DNA from: Actinomycetes bacterium
GTDB lineage: Bacteria; Auribacterota; JAJCYG01
Assembly: GCA_029263055.1 (NCBI GenBank)
Contig: JAJCYG010000069.1
Span: 1-64,000 of the forward strand
Direction: 5' to 3'
Length of the DNA stretch: 64,000 nt
Shown piece by piece: positions 43,001 to 53,900 of the stretch; the first letter of the stretch is position 1; each line of letters begins with the position of its first letter. Position numbers and translations under genes: made by a program. The notes under the pieces were generated by a model. That model was not told the DNA's origin and searched no databases. It saw nothing but the letters and a program-made list of their open reading frames with translations.

Positions 43001-43484
43001 AACGTTGTTGGCACTCTTTTGAAAGGGATTTAAGATTTTCTTTGCGCACTTTTTCAAAAGCAGAATGAACGGTTCGGGTTAAGCCTTGGACTCCCTTGAG
43101 AATATCTTCAGCCCGCTTTCGATACGTATTTTCATCTTCATTAATCTCATCTAGCGATTGGCCCAAAAACTGGTTCAAAAAACTTTTGTCTTCTTCGAGT
43201 AAATTTTCATGGCTCACCATGGCTTGAACTGCTTTGGCAGAATCTAAGATCAATTCCAGAACTTTAAGAAAGTTCCTTTCATTAACCCCACACTCAATGC
43301 CCCGCTGAGCATAAAGCCCTTCTTTATAAGCTGATTTAAGATTATTGATCAATTTCTCCACGCGCCAGACACGCTCAGATAAAGGCTCACTAAACGAACC
43401 TTCCCCTAAAAGCTCTAGGGCTTTTTCATAAAATTGATCGCGGCGGGCTAAGTGGACCGGCCGGTTCATAGAAACATCTGTCAT
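42972..43484 (-). CDS. Hypothetical helical protein
   Basis: 170 residues, almost entirely predicted helix, charged, no signal peptide or membrane segment. It starts MTDVSMNRPVHLARRDQFYEK. No motif or family recognised. It leads the minus-strand group that continues with the M16 protease, DUF1844 and CxxC proteins, overlapping the protease gene by 29 nt, which argues it is a true gene. Confidence 0.7.
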   Translation of the reverse strand: MTDVSMNRPVHLARRDQFYEKALELLGEGSFSEPLSERVWRVEKLINNLKSAYKEGLYAQRGIECGVNERNFLKVLELILDSAKAVQAMVSHENLLEEDKSFLNQFLGQSLDEINEDENTYRKRAEDILKGVQGLTRTVHSAFEKVRKENLKSLSKECQQRYEKTISSFN

Positions 43485-43564
43485 CCAACTATTTCCCTTT
43501 GTTTTCTGTGGGCATTTTTCGTATTATAGTGCAATTCTTTGACTTATTCAATAGTAGAGATGTG

Positions 43565-44185
43565 ATGAAAAATCAAATTCCTGAAAGCACCATTGCCCGT
43601 CTTTCCATCTACTTACGCTTATTAGAAGAGCTGGAACGGGAAAAAACAGCCACCATTCGCTCGTCTGAAATTGCAAACCTATCAGGTTTGACAGCAGCTC
43701 AGGTGCGCAAAGATTTAGCTTATTTTGGCCAATTCGGTGTGCGTGGCCAAGGCTATGCGGTTCCCCTTTTAAAGAAGAAGATTTCACAAACCCTAGGCGT
43801 TCACCAATCATGCAAAACCATTATTTTAGGAGCCGGTAACTTAGGCCAAGCCCTCTCCTCTTACCGCGGCTTTCACAAAGAAGGATTTGATATTGTCGCC
43901 CTCTTTGACATTGCCGCAGATAAAATAAAACAAAAAGAGACAGCCACTCCGATTTACGATCTGTCCGAACTCCAAAACTTTGTCCAAAAAAATAAAGTAG
44001 GGATTGCAGTACTGGCCGTCCCTGTCCAAGCCGCCCAAGATGCCGCCATCCAAGTCGTCGAAGCCGGCATCACCTCAATCTTAAACTTCGCCCCAGTTGA
44101 CCTAGCGGTTCCAAACAACGTCCACGTCCGCAACGTTGACCTAGCGACTGAACTCATCACCCTCGCCTACTATTCCAAATCTTAA
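43565..44185 (+). CDS. rex: Redox-sensing transcriptional repressor Rex
   Basis: 206 residues. The N-terminal winged helix contains 'IPESTIARLSIYLRLLEELE' and 'LSGLTAAQVRKDLAYFGQFG', the Rex signature for DNA contact. The Rossmann domain has 'IILGAGNLGQALSSY' binding NADH, and the C-terminal swapped helix is present. Rex releases DNA when the NADH/NAD ratio is high, derepressing anaerobic and fermentative genes. The ATG at 43565 is chosen as it gives the normal family length; the frame is open to 43499. No clear Rex operator (TTGTGAA-n4-TTCACAA) was spotted by eye in the window. Confidence 0.94.
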   Translation: MKNQIPESTIARLSIYLRLLEELEREKTATIRSSEIANLSGLTAAQVRKDLAYFGQFGVRGQGYAVPLLKKKISQTLGVHQSCKTIILGAGNLGQALSSYRGFHKEGFDIVALFDIAADKIKQKETATPIYDLSELQNFVQKNKVGIAVLAVPVQAAQDAAIQVVEAGITSILNFAPVDLAVPNNVHVRNVDLATELITLAYYSKS

Positions 44186-44190
44186 GCCTT

Positions 44191-44240
44191 TTGCACCTTT
44201 TCTCTATTTAAGGTATATTAATTAGTAGTATTTAAGGTAT
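44191..44240 (+). promoter_or_regulatory. Promoter/operator region of the MntA-HepT pair
   Basis: TTGCAC (44191-44196), 17-nt spacer and TATATT (44214-44219). Two perfect copies of the 11-mer ATTTAAGGTAT (44206-44216 and 44230-44240) lie 24 nt apart. The first overlaps the -10 and the second contains the AAGG upstream of the ATG. Direct repeats over a promoter suit an autoregulatory operator, as is common for toxin-antitoxin genes (inference). Confidence 0.5.
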
Positions 44241-44247
44241 TTAGAGA

Positions 44248-44544
44248 ATGTTAAATAAAATAGAAATTTTTAAAACACTTCAAGAACACCAACAAGATTT
44301 AAGCGCTTTTGGAATTAAGCGTCTAGGCCTGTTTGGTTCTTTTGCTAAAGAAGACTATTCTAAAAATAGCGATTTAGACTTTATCGTTGAGTTTAAAGAA
44401 AAAAGCTTTGATTCTTATATGGGCCTTAAGCTCTGTTTAGAAGAACTCTTCCACCGTAAAGTCGACCTTGTCCTTCCCAATACAATTAAGCCAAGACTTC
44501 AAAAAGCAATTTTAAAGGAAACCATTTATGCCCCGGGACTATAA
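44248..44544 (+). CDS. mntA: MntA-type nucleotidyltransferase antitoxin
   Basis: 98 residues, minimal nucleotidyltransferase. The motif is GSFAKEDYSKNSDLDF (Gly30-Ser31, Asp42 and Asp44), with the third acidic residue in 'KVDLVLP'. All catalytic residues are intact. In characterised type VII pairs MntA AMPylates a tyrosine of HepT and silences it. It overlaps the downstream HepT gene by 17 nt, the standard arrangement. Confidence 0.92.
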   Translation: MLNKIEIFKTLQEHQQDLSAFGIKRLGLFGSFAKEDYSKNSDLDFIVEFKEKSFDSYMGLKLCLEELFHRKVDLVLPNTIKPRLQKAILKETIYAPGL

Positions 44545-44857
44545 GGTTTACCTGGAAGATTGCCTCGAATCAATCCAAAAAATATCTGAATTCACCAAAG
44601 ACTTTTCTCTCAAGAGCTTTGTCGAAGATGCCAAAACATTTGACGCCGTCATTCGAAACCTTGAAATTATTGGCGAAGCAATAAAAAAAGTTCCAGAAGA
44701 GATCCGTAATTCAAATCCAGAAGTTGAATGGAAGAAAATTTCTGGATTAAGAGATATTTTAGTCCACGAATATTTTGGCATTGATCCCGACATTGTCTGG
44801 GATGTCATTCAAACCAAACTCCCCACATTAAAAGAACAAATCAAAAAACTAATCTAG
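44528..44857 (+). CDS. hepT: HepT-type HEPN ribonuclease toxin
   Basis: 109 residues, DUF86/HEPN helical fold. The RNase motif Rx4HxY is present as RDILVHEY (Arg75, His80, Tyr82). Tyr82 is the residue corresponding to the AMPylation target in the studied pair. Complete and in the expected order after mntA. Its stop codon is immediately followed by the first of three DnaA-box sequences. Confidence 0.92.
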   Translation: MPRDYKVYLEDCLESIQKISEFTKDFSLKSFVEDAKTFDAVIRNLEIIGEAIKKVPEEIRNSNPEVEWKKISGLRDILVHEYFGIDPDIVWDVIQTKLPTLKEQIKKLI

Positions 44858-44921
44858 TTATCCACAAGCACAGTAGCTAACCCTAGGGTTGTGGATAAGT
44901 GTGCCTGACCCGTTATCCACA
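44858..44921. other. Cluster of three perfect DnaA-box sequences
   Basis: TTATCCACA occurs at 44858-44866 (+), its complement TGTGGATAA at 44890-44898 (-) and again TTATCCACA at 44913-44921 (+). All three match the strict consensus. A perfect 12-bp palindrome AACCCTAGGGTT spans 44879-44890, and GCCTGACCCG separates boxes 2 and 3. The cluster fills the 75-nt gap between convergent hepT and the giant gene. Boxes 2 and 3 with their spacer form an inverted repeat with a related copy inside the giant gene (55048-55091). It could be a DnaA-titration site or a repeat family; there is no AT-rich unwinding region or dnaA/dnaN gene to make it an origin. Confidence 0.6.
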
Positions 44922-44932
44922 GGTGATTTGTT

Positions 44933-47900
44933 TTAGATGGCGGTGGCGAAGGGTTGATCGGGGCGGAGTTGATTGAGTAATGGGGTTGCTGTTGGATTTG
45001 ATTCTATTGTTTGTCTTGTTGAAGTACGAGTGATGAAGCCTAGTTTTTTGAGTAGACGCTGTTTTTCTGCGAGCAATGCCGCCAAATCTGATGGCGCTGT
45101 TTTCTCAGCAGACAGTTTTGGTTCTATTAAGGGTAAAAGAACTTCTAAAGCAGCAGGGAGGTTCTCTTCAAATTGTTGAATCCAATCGACTCCAAACACA
45201 ACAATAAGCTTTGCTTTTATTTCTTCATAAGAAATTCCTAATGCAACCAAACAAGAAAGATGAGCAACACGTGCTTCATCAAACATAAATCTTAAATCAA
45301 TTCTACTCATAAAAACTTCTTTAAGATCGACATCATATAATGGAATTTGCTCATCAAGCGCCTGTAAAAACCAAACAAATGCTTCTTCGATTTCTATTCC
45401 TTCAAGAAGAGGATTAAGTTCCATATAGCGTTCAAAATCTGGACTACTTCTTCCTTCATCTCTTGTACCAACAAACGCCACATAGTCTTCTATAAATGCA
45501 TCTACTCTTTTTTCTTCAAGAAAATCTGTTTTAATTCCAACCTTTTTCGCCCAAAGATAAAGCAATCCTTTAACTCCAGTCGTTCCAGTTATAGAACCCG
45601 TTTTTTCTTGCTCTTTTAATCTTTCCCAAAGATGCGCTTTTGCTAAACCTATCAGCCCTTCTTGAACAAAAAGATCAAGCACCTCTCGAACAATCTTCCA
45701 AGGAGCACTTCTTATAAGACTTATCGGCCAAGGGTGCTGATCGTCTAAAGACCTAACACCCAACCGAAGCAATGCTTTGATCGCTTCCAAATGAACGGCA
45801 TAATGAAGACTATCAGACGTATTAAATGCTTTGTTAATAAACTCCAAAATCTTTTCAGAAGGTCGGGGGAAATGACTCAAAAACCGAATCAAATCACCAT
45901 AAGTGGCAGTGCCTCTATTTTCAGCTAAAGCCAATATCAAGTCAGCATTGAGCAAAGACATATCAAATCCCAGGTCTACCCATGCATCTCGAGCACAATC
46001 GGAAGCTTGACCTGACTTTTCTGCAAAAAACTTTAAGCGGTCGCGCACCTGCTCATCATTTGCATTTAAAGCAGCTAAAGCTTTAATTGAGGCCTCTATA
46101 TGCCTAGGAGCATCTGCGACTTCTTCAGAAGCAATGTGTTGAAAAAAGAAATCCCTTAAACTCTCTTTTGAATGATTCTTTAAAAGCTGCTTAACAATGT
46201 TTTTAATTAAAAGGTCATCATCGGCACTAGCAATAAATGCAAATTCAAGATCTTTAGGATCGATTCTCATACCTGATATTAATATAGCTTGAACAGCATC
46301 AAGATAATGATTCAGATTCTTGCCATAATTAACAAGTTTTCTCTTTAATAAATCTTTAATTTTATCTAGATCAAAATCAAAATCCTTATATGCCTGAACC
46401 GCCGGCACCAACTTTTCACCCATAGATTTTTTTATTCCATCAATGAGTGTAGTCTCAAGAGCTTCTCTTTGATCCAAAGAAAGCCAATCAATCCCCATCT
46501 TTTGAAAGAGTTGAATCAAAGCCATAAAATGCTCTTCTTCAATAGAAGGCTGTCCAAGTCGAGCCAACATTGCTTGACGCACAGCTTCTAAATCGCTATT
46601 AACAGGTTCCTTAATAGCAAGAAGCATTTGAGTTTTAGGCGATTCTATTAAAGGCAAGAGAACTTCAAGAGCTTTGGGGAGACGATCTCCTAAGTATTTG
46701 ATCCAGTTGTCTCCAAAAGCCTCAACTAATTTTGTTTTAATCTGTTCAAAAGAGACATCTAAAGCCAGCAAATAATTAAGATTGTCCACGTAGCCTTGGT
46801 CCAACAAATTAGCAGGGACCATTTTATCCAATAAAGCCTCTTTTAACTTAGCTTGTCCAGACTCATCACCAAAATCAATTGCTTTTAAAAATTCGAGATA
46901 AATCTCTTCTGTTCCCATTCCTTCAGAAAGTGGATGTGAAGCAATATAAATCTTGTAACCACCTCTACTATTTTTCACTTTAACCCAATCTGAATAAACA
47001 TCCTCTAACCACATCTCTTTCAGTGTGAGAACTGTAACTGGATTCAGATCCCAATCAGGCCTCCCACTTTTAAGAAAATCAGTTTTAATATCCGATTCTT
47101 TGGCCCAGAGATAGAGCAGACCTTGCGCTCCAAGAATGCGAACGTGGCTTGTTTTTGCCTTTAGTTTTCGCCACAACTTCTGGCTCGTTATTTCTGTTTT
47201 GTTATTTTCAATCAAAAGATCAAGGGCTTGTTGAATAACATCCCATCTCGTATCGTGCCTTAATAACTTAAAAATATCTGATTCTATTTGATCAAAAGAG
47301 ATTCCCATTTGAAGCAGTGCTTTAATAGCTCTTAACCTGACACCACCGCGGCTATCCTCGAGTTCTTTCCTAAGCGCAGCTTCAAGACGATCGGTATGAG
47401 AATAATAACCTAAAGCACGTGTAGTAGCCTGCCGAAGGTCGTTACTTCTTACCTTCAAATAAGACAACAAGACTTCTTTATCTAGCTCGTCAGACTCTAG
47501 CCCCAGATCAACCCAAGCATGAAGAGCCGCTGCAATAACTCTGTGGCGAGATGATTTATTTAGCTCTGCTATTTCTTTTAAACGAGTAGAGACATTCTCT
47601 CCATTTGCATTTAAAGTAACCAACACTTTTATGGCAAAGATTAGCACCTCATCGCTAGTATCATTGAATGCTGTCACAGAAAATTCATTTAAGAAGCGCT
47701 CTATAATTGAACTTCTTTCGTGCTTTTTCAACATCTGTTGAACAACTTCTTTAATCAATAAATCTCGATTATAAATACCATCCAACGAAAATGAGAGCAT
47801 GTCCAGTTTGCCCATATCAAAAACTAGAGCTGCACGAATATAATTTACAAACTCAAAAGGGCTATTGACAAATTTATATATTGATCTTGAAAGAGAATCA

Positions 47901-50900
47901 ACCACCTCTTCTGAATCAAGCTCAAATTCTTTTAATGCCTGAGCCGCAAAAACCAAGCGCTCATCTTTATAATTTATTGCAGCGGTAATAAGATTTTCTT
48001 TAAGAGCTGCTTTTTCTTCTAAAGTAAGCCAATCAATCCCCACAGAGCGAAGCAGGCTGATAATGTCGAAAAAATCGTCATCTAAATAACCTCTATTTAG
48101 CTTAAATAAAATAATTTTTCTTAATTCAGCTAAATCACTATCAACAGCAATTTCAGGGGACACAATACTTAATTCTTTGGATTTAAATATTGTATTCTCA
48201 GAAATAGGCTCTGGACGCAGTTCATATAAAGAGGTTAGACTTAATATCGTTGCAGGTAGGAAAAAATCTATTTCTTCGCTATGAGTCAAAGCATGCTCTA
48301 ACTTACTTTGTAATTCATTCCAAGAAACACCGAGTTCAAGCAACCCAGAAAGAGCTGTTTTTCCTGACTCTTTGTGTGTCGCTGAAAACACGGCAGAATA
48401 TAAAAATTCTTTTGCAGCACTAAGCTGTTGTGCATTGGCTGAGCTTTTAGCCAATGTTATTATCTGCTTAACAGCTGGCATAAAATAACCACCATCTTCT
48501 GTAGGACCATCTGTAGAAATTTTTATCAAATCATTCATAACTCCCTTTTGATTCTGAAGATGAGATTTGTTTTCAAGATAAGCTCTTGTTTCAATAATTT
48601 TCTCCACGTCTCTTTTACCAAGCTTATGCAGCCTATCTACAGGCAAATTAAGTTTAATGTCATCGCTAAAAGGGAGCAACCAAAGTGCTTTATAAGCAGA
48701 GAAATCGTTTGAATTGAGATATACATCATTTAATTTCTGAAAAAGCTCATCTGAAGAGTGATTCAATGCGATTAAACTTTTAAAAACCTCATCAGTCATG
48801 TCTCTACGGTCTGATTGATCGAGAAGCTCTATTAATCTTTCGAGTATCTGGTCTTTAATATCATTAGAAGCTTCTGCATAATGACCCGCAATAGGTGTTA
48901 TAAAATATTGAAGCTCAACATCACCGCATGGACCCTTTAAAAACTCCATTGTCTTATCAATCGGTATCAGCTGATCTGAAAGTTGGCTCAAGCCATAATA
49001 GACTCCTCCAATATAGTCTCCATTGCTATTCTGACTATTTAAATGGTCTGTTAATGCCAATCGAATACTTTCTTCTCCCTCTTTTAGCACCCATAGTTCA
49101 AGAGCTTTAACTCTCTCAGCCTGATTATGTCCGAACCCACTATCTGGAAAAAAGAATAAGCACTCTATGGCTTGTTGAACCTCATCATCCTTTATTCCAC
49201 CCTCAATAAGCACTGTTAAAGCGAGAAGGAAGACATAATCGTGATAATCACCATCACAAGTTACATCCTCAATCATTTGTTTTAGCTGTGGTTTTATTTC
49301 AGAAATATCTAGGCCAAGTTCAGTTAAAGATTTTAAAGTTATTTTCATACGCTCTTGATGCATTGTGCCTGTTACATAAGGGATCAGTGTCTCTTTACCC
49401 TGATCCAGGGTCACACCCATTTTAGGCAAGAGTTCAATTGCTTTGAGTTGGCCATATTTATTTTCTAATAGTCCTTCACCTTCAGGTACAGAAAGAGACT
49501 TTTCTAAACGACCTAGATCTACTTCAGCACCGATTAAAAACCGCACAAAAAGTAGGTCCTCTTCATTATCTGCTTTAAAGCCTAAGCTAACTAATGTCTC
49601 TAACGCCTGTTCTGCAAGAGAAGAGGATTCATTAACAAGCACCATCAATTTTAAGAGATTTTTAATTTCTTCTAATGAAACCTGAAAAGCGGGCAGAGCT
49701 TGAACTGCGGCTAAAAGAACCTCTTCTTCATTAGAGTCAACGTGATGATTCAGAAGCTCTTCTTTGAATTTCATCCAAAAAACACCACCTTGCACTTCAG
49801 GGGACACAATACTTAATTGTTTAGAATTAAAGTTTCGTATTTGAGTAATCACGTCAAATAAGCGAACTAAGTTCTGCTCTTTTTCTTTTAAGCGAGCAAT
49901 ATTTTTTGGATCGATTGATGGGACTTCAGCAATCTCTACTGAAACAACTTGCTTTGGACGTAGTTCATATAAAGAGGTTAAACTTGATATTGTTGCAGGT
50001 AGGAAAAACTCTTCTTCACTATGAGTCAAAGCATGCTCTAACTTACTTTGTAATTCATTCCAAGAAACACCGAGTTCAAGCAACCCAGAAAGAGCTGTTT
50101 TTCCTGACTCTTTGTGTGTCGCTGAAAACACGACAGAATATAAAAATTCTTTTGCAGCACTAAGCTGTTGTGTATTGGCTGAGCTTTTAGCCAATGCCAT
50201 TATCTGCTTAACAGCTGGCATAAAATAACCACCATCTTCAGTAGAACCATCTGTAGAAATTTTTATCAAATCGCCCATAACTCCATTTTGATTTTGAAGA
50301 TGCGATTTATTTTCAAGATAAGCTCTGGTTTGAAGAATTTTCTCCAATCTTCTTTCATCAATATTTTTCAGCCTATCTACAGGCAAATTAAGTTTAATGT
50401 CATCGCTAAAAGGGAGCAACCAAAGTGCTCTATAAGCAGAGAAATCGTTTGAATTGAGATATAAATCATTTAATTTCTGATAAAGCTCATCTGAAGAGTA
50501 ATTCAACGCGATTAAGCTTTTAAAAATCTCATCAGTCATTTTTCTAGAGCCTGATTGGTCGAGAAGTTCTATTAATCTTTTGAGTATCTGGTCTTTAACC
50601 TCATTAGGAGCTTCTGCATAATGACCAACAATAAAGAATATGAAATATTCAAGATCAACACCAAGGCGTGGACCCTTTAAAAACTCCATTGTCTTATCAA
50701 TCGGTATCAGCTGATCTGAAAGTTGACTCAAGCCATAATAGCTTCCTGAAAGATAGTCCCCATCACTATTTTGACTATTTAAATGGTCTGTTAATGCCAA
50801 TCGAACACTTTCTTTTCCCTCTTTTAATACCCATAATTCAAGAACCTCACCCCTCTCTACTTTACCCCAAAACAGATCCGTTGGGTAAAAGAAGAAACTC

Positions 50901-53900
50901 TCTATAGCTTCTTGAACCACACCATCCTTTATTCCGCCTTCAACAAGCACCTTTAATGCAAGCATACTTACATTTCTTATAAAGTCACTGTCACCGCTTA
51001 AATCCTCAATCATTTCTTTTAATTGCGGTTCTATTTCAGAAACATCTAGGCCAAGCTCAATTAAAACCTTTAAAGTTATTTGAATGCGATTTTGATTTTT
51101 TATATCCGTTACATAAGGGATCAAGATCTCTTTAACCTGATCTAGAGTGGCACCCATTTTAGGCAGGAGTTCAATGGCTTTGAGTTGGCCATGTTTATTT
51201 TTTATTGCGTCTTCTGGTATATTTAACGATTTAGCCAAGCGAGCTGGATCCACTTCATCATCAATTAAATAGCGTACAAAGAGCATATCCTCTTTATTGT
51301 CTGCTTTAAAACCTAATTCAAGCAATGTCTTTAGGGCCTGTTCTGCAAGAGGCAAAGAATCTTCAATAAGAACATTCAGCTTTAAAGAATATTTAACTTC
51401 TTCTAATGGAATCTGAAATACTACCAATGCTTGTATTAGAGCGAGATAAACAGCTTCGGTAGAATCATTACTGATGTTTAAATATCTTTCTAAAAGCTCT
51501 TCTTTGAATTTTATCCAAAAAGCTCCACTCTGTTCCTCTAAGGATTTTTGCTGATCGATTTGGTTGTAGTGAGATGCCCATGCTTTTAGTGCTAAAGCTT
51601 TGGTTTCTTCTTGAGTTAACAACCAATCAAGTTCTTCTTGGTATTCTGATAGAGGGACTTTTAGTTGAATCAAGGCTTCAAGTACTTTCACTAAAACTAG
51701 CTGCCAAGCATTAATTGATTTTACCCCAGAGGATTTCTTAAATTCCTTTTCAAGCTCTATAAGTTCTTGCAGGTTTTTGAGTAAGACCGATTGAACCTTT
51801 CCAGGGTCAATTTCAAACTGAGTTAAGGCAGGAATGGCCTGATAACGAACCTTTTGATTTCCACTTAATGCCAACTCTAATAAACGCTCTTTATCTTCAA
51901 GCTCCATTTCTCCTAAAGCAACAAACCCTTTTATGCCTGTCACTTGTTGGGAAGGATCTTCAGATGTGAGCAGAACTCTAAATCCAATTAAGTGGAGACC
52001 TTTAGGCAAAGACAACATCGTCTTAATCTTGGATGCCCACACCATTTGATCAAAAGAGCCTCCAGACTCCCAATTCATATAAATTCTTGCCAAGTCCATA
52101 TCAGAAACTTTGTGAAGCGCTTCAGCAAAAACCAAAGCTTCTTCTTCAGTTTTAGCCTGCTTCAAAGCCTCTTCTAATTTATTTGCATCAGGCACTTCGC
52201 CTAACATCTGCAATCCTAACATGCGTCCTAAATCATTTTCATCTCGTTCTTCTAAGTTTGACTTTATAAGATGTAAATTATGAACACCTCTCTGTGCAAT
52301 CAAAGCTTCTGTTAACGCTTTAATAACTAACGGATCACTGCTGTCGGCAGAGAGAACAGATAAAAGATCATCAAAAAGATCATCTGGAAGACTATCCATC
52401 TCTAAAACGGTTTCAACAACGAGCATCTCTAAAGCCTGATTCCCTTGATCAAACTGAATATGTGGCCACCATTGTGGGTAAGAAGCACCTAATTGTATTA
52501 ATCCCTTTAGAGCGACTAATCCTAACTCATTCTCTTGATTCTCAATTAAATAGTTGATTAGTTTTGACTGAAAGGAATTGTCAAAAATTCCTAAAGCAAG
52601 ATTAAATTCAATAAAAGCAATCTTCTCTTTTTCGGCCATATAACCGCCTTTATCAACGATATCCTTAATAGCTCTCTCTATATTCTCTTCAGGCCAACCC
52701 AATTCCTTCAACCAACTCATATAACCCTTCATGTAATCAGACCAATTTTCTTTTTTGGAAAGTGACATTAATTTTTCTTTATCGTCTTTACTTAAAAAGA
52801 CCATTTCTCTTAACCCCTCAAGAGCACGACTTCCTAAAAAGTCGTCATTACTTTCGAATTGACTGTAATCCGTTTGATCTAATTTTCTTAAGACAGGCAA
52901 CTCAACACCAATAGCAAACAACAGTTCAACAGGAACCAACCACTGATAACCTGTAACACCTGAATAATAGCTTTGAGAAAGAGTCATAGCTCTTTCTGCA
53001 TCAGCAGGCAAAAGAAGTTGAAAGAGCTGATGACAAGTTTCTAAACGAGCTTCTTTATAATTCCCAACCGGCTTGATCTTTTTTAACTGATCGAGAAACA
53101 TTGTTTCTAACTGCTCACGGGTTAGGCTTGGTCGAGTCACATTTACAAACGTTGTAGTCTGCGCTTCCTCATAGTAAAGAACCAAAGCTCCCAACGCATA
53201 GGCTCGAATTAAGGACTTTCTATCTGAAAGAAGCTTTTTTAACGGGTCTTTGTAATGTGAAGCAGGTATGGAAAACCTTAAAAGAAGTTTCAAGGCTTCT
53301 AATCGATTAACAGCTTTACTAGAGTGAAGAGTTTTAATGGCCTCTTCTTCAACTTCTTTAGATATCGATCCGAAATAATTTTGAAGAGCCATAAAAATAG
53401 AGGCACGCACTTCACTTCCTAGTTTCAAACTAGGCAACAGCTCAACCAAGTATTGTCTGAATTCAGGTGCAAGATAAAAGTTTTGAGCCAAAGAACGAAT
53501 GAACTCTTTTTTCTTGGTCAGAGAAGACTTTTTTAAACGTTCTATGGTTTCAGCGTCTTGAATCTTTAAAGGAGTTCTTTCATCAGTGATGAGTAAACCT
53601 TCAAAAGAGCTCTTACTCAAACCTATTTGATTTAACCAATCAAGATAAAACCGATGAAAATCAAACCAATCGATAATACCAAGCGACTGCATCAATTTTT
53701 GTTTAACTTCATCACTGTATGAGTCCATTGAGCGGAATTGTTCCAAAGCAGCTTGAGCAAACTTACCCCCCCCTAAATCTTGAACATCTGGAGCCGTGTT
53801 AAAAAGAGATTTGATCGACTCAGCAGAAAGACCCACACTATAAAGCCAAGGAATCGGGACTTCAGTCCATAAATCCTGCCTATCAGAATTGTGGTGCAAC

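Noticed and set aside
43499..43565. Longer N-terminus for Rex
   Set aside because: The extra 22 residues do not match the family, and the start at 43565 gives standard Rex length.
44858..44921. Chromosomal replication origin
   Set aside because: Three DnaA boxes are present, but there is no AT-rich unwinding stretch, no dnaA/dnaN/gidA neighbour, and a related unit lies within a coding sequence, so oriC is not supported.
52000..52200. Plus-strand ORFs inside the giant gene
   Set aside because: Several frames of 60-110 codons exist opposite the gene but lack ribosome sites and recognisable motifs; they are antisense shadows.
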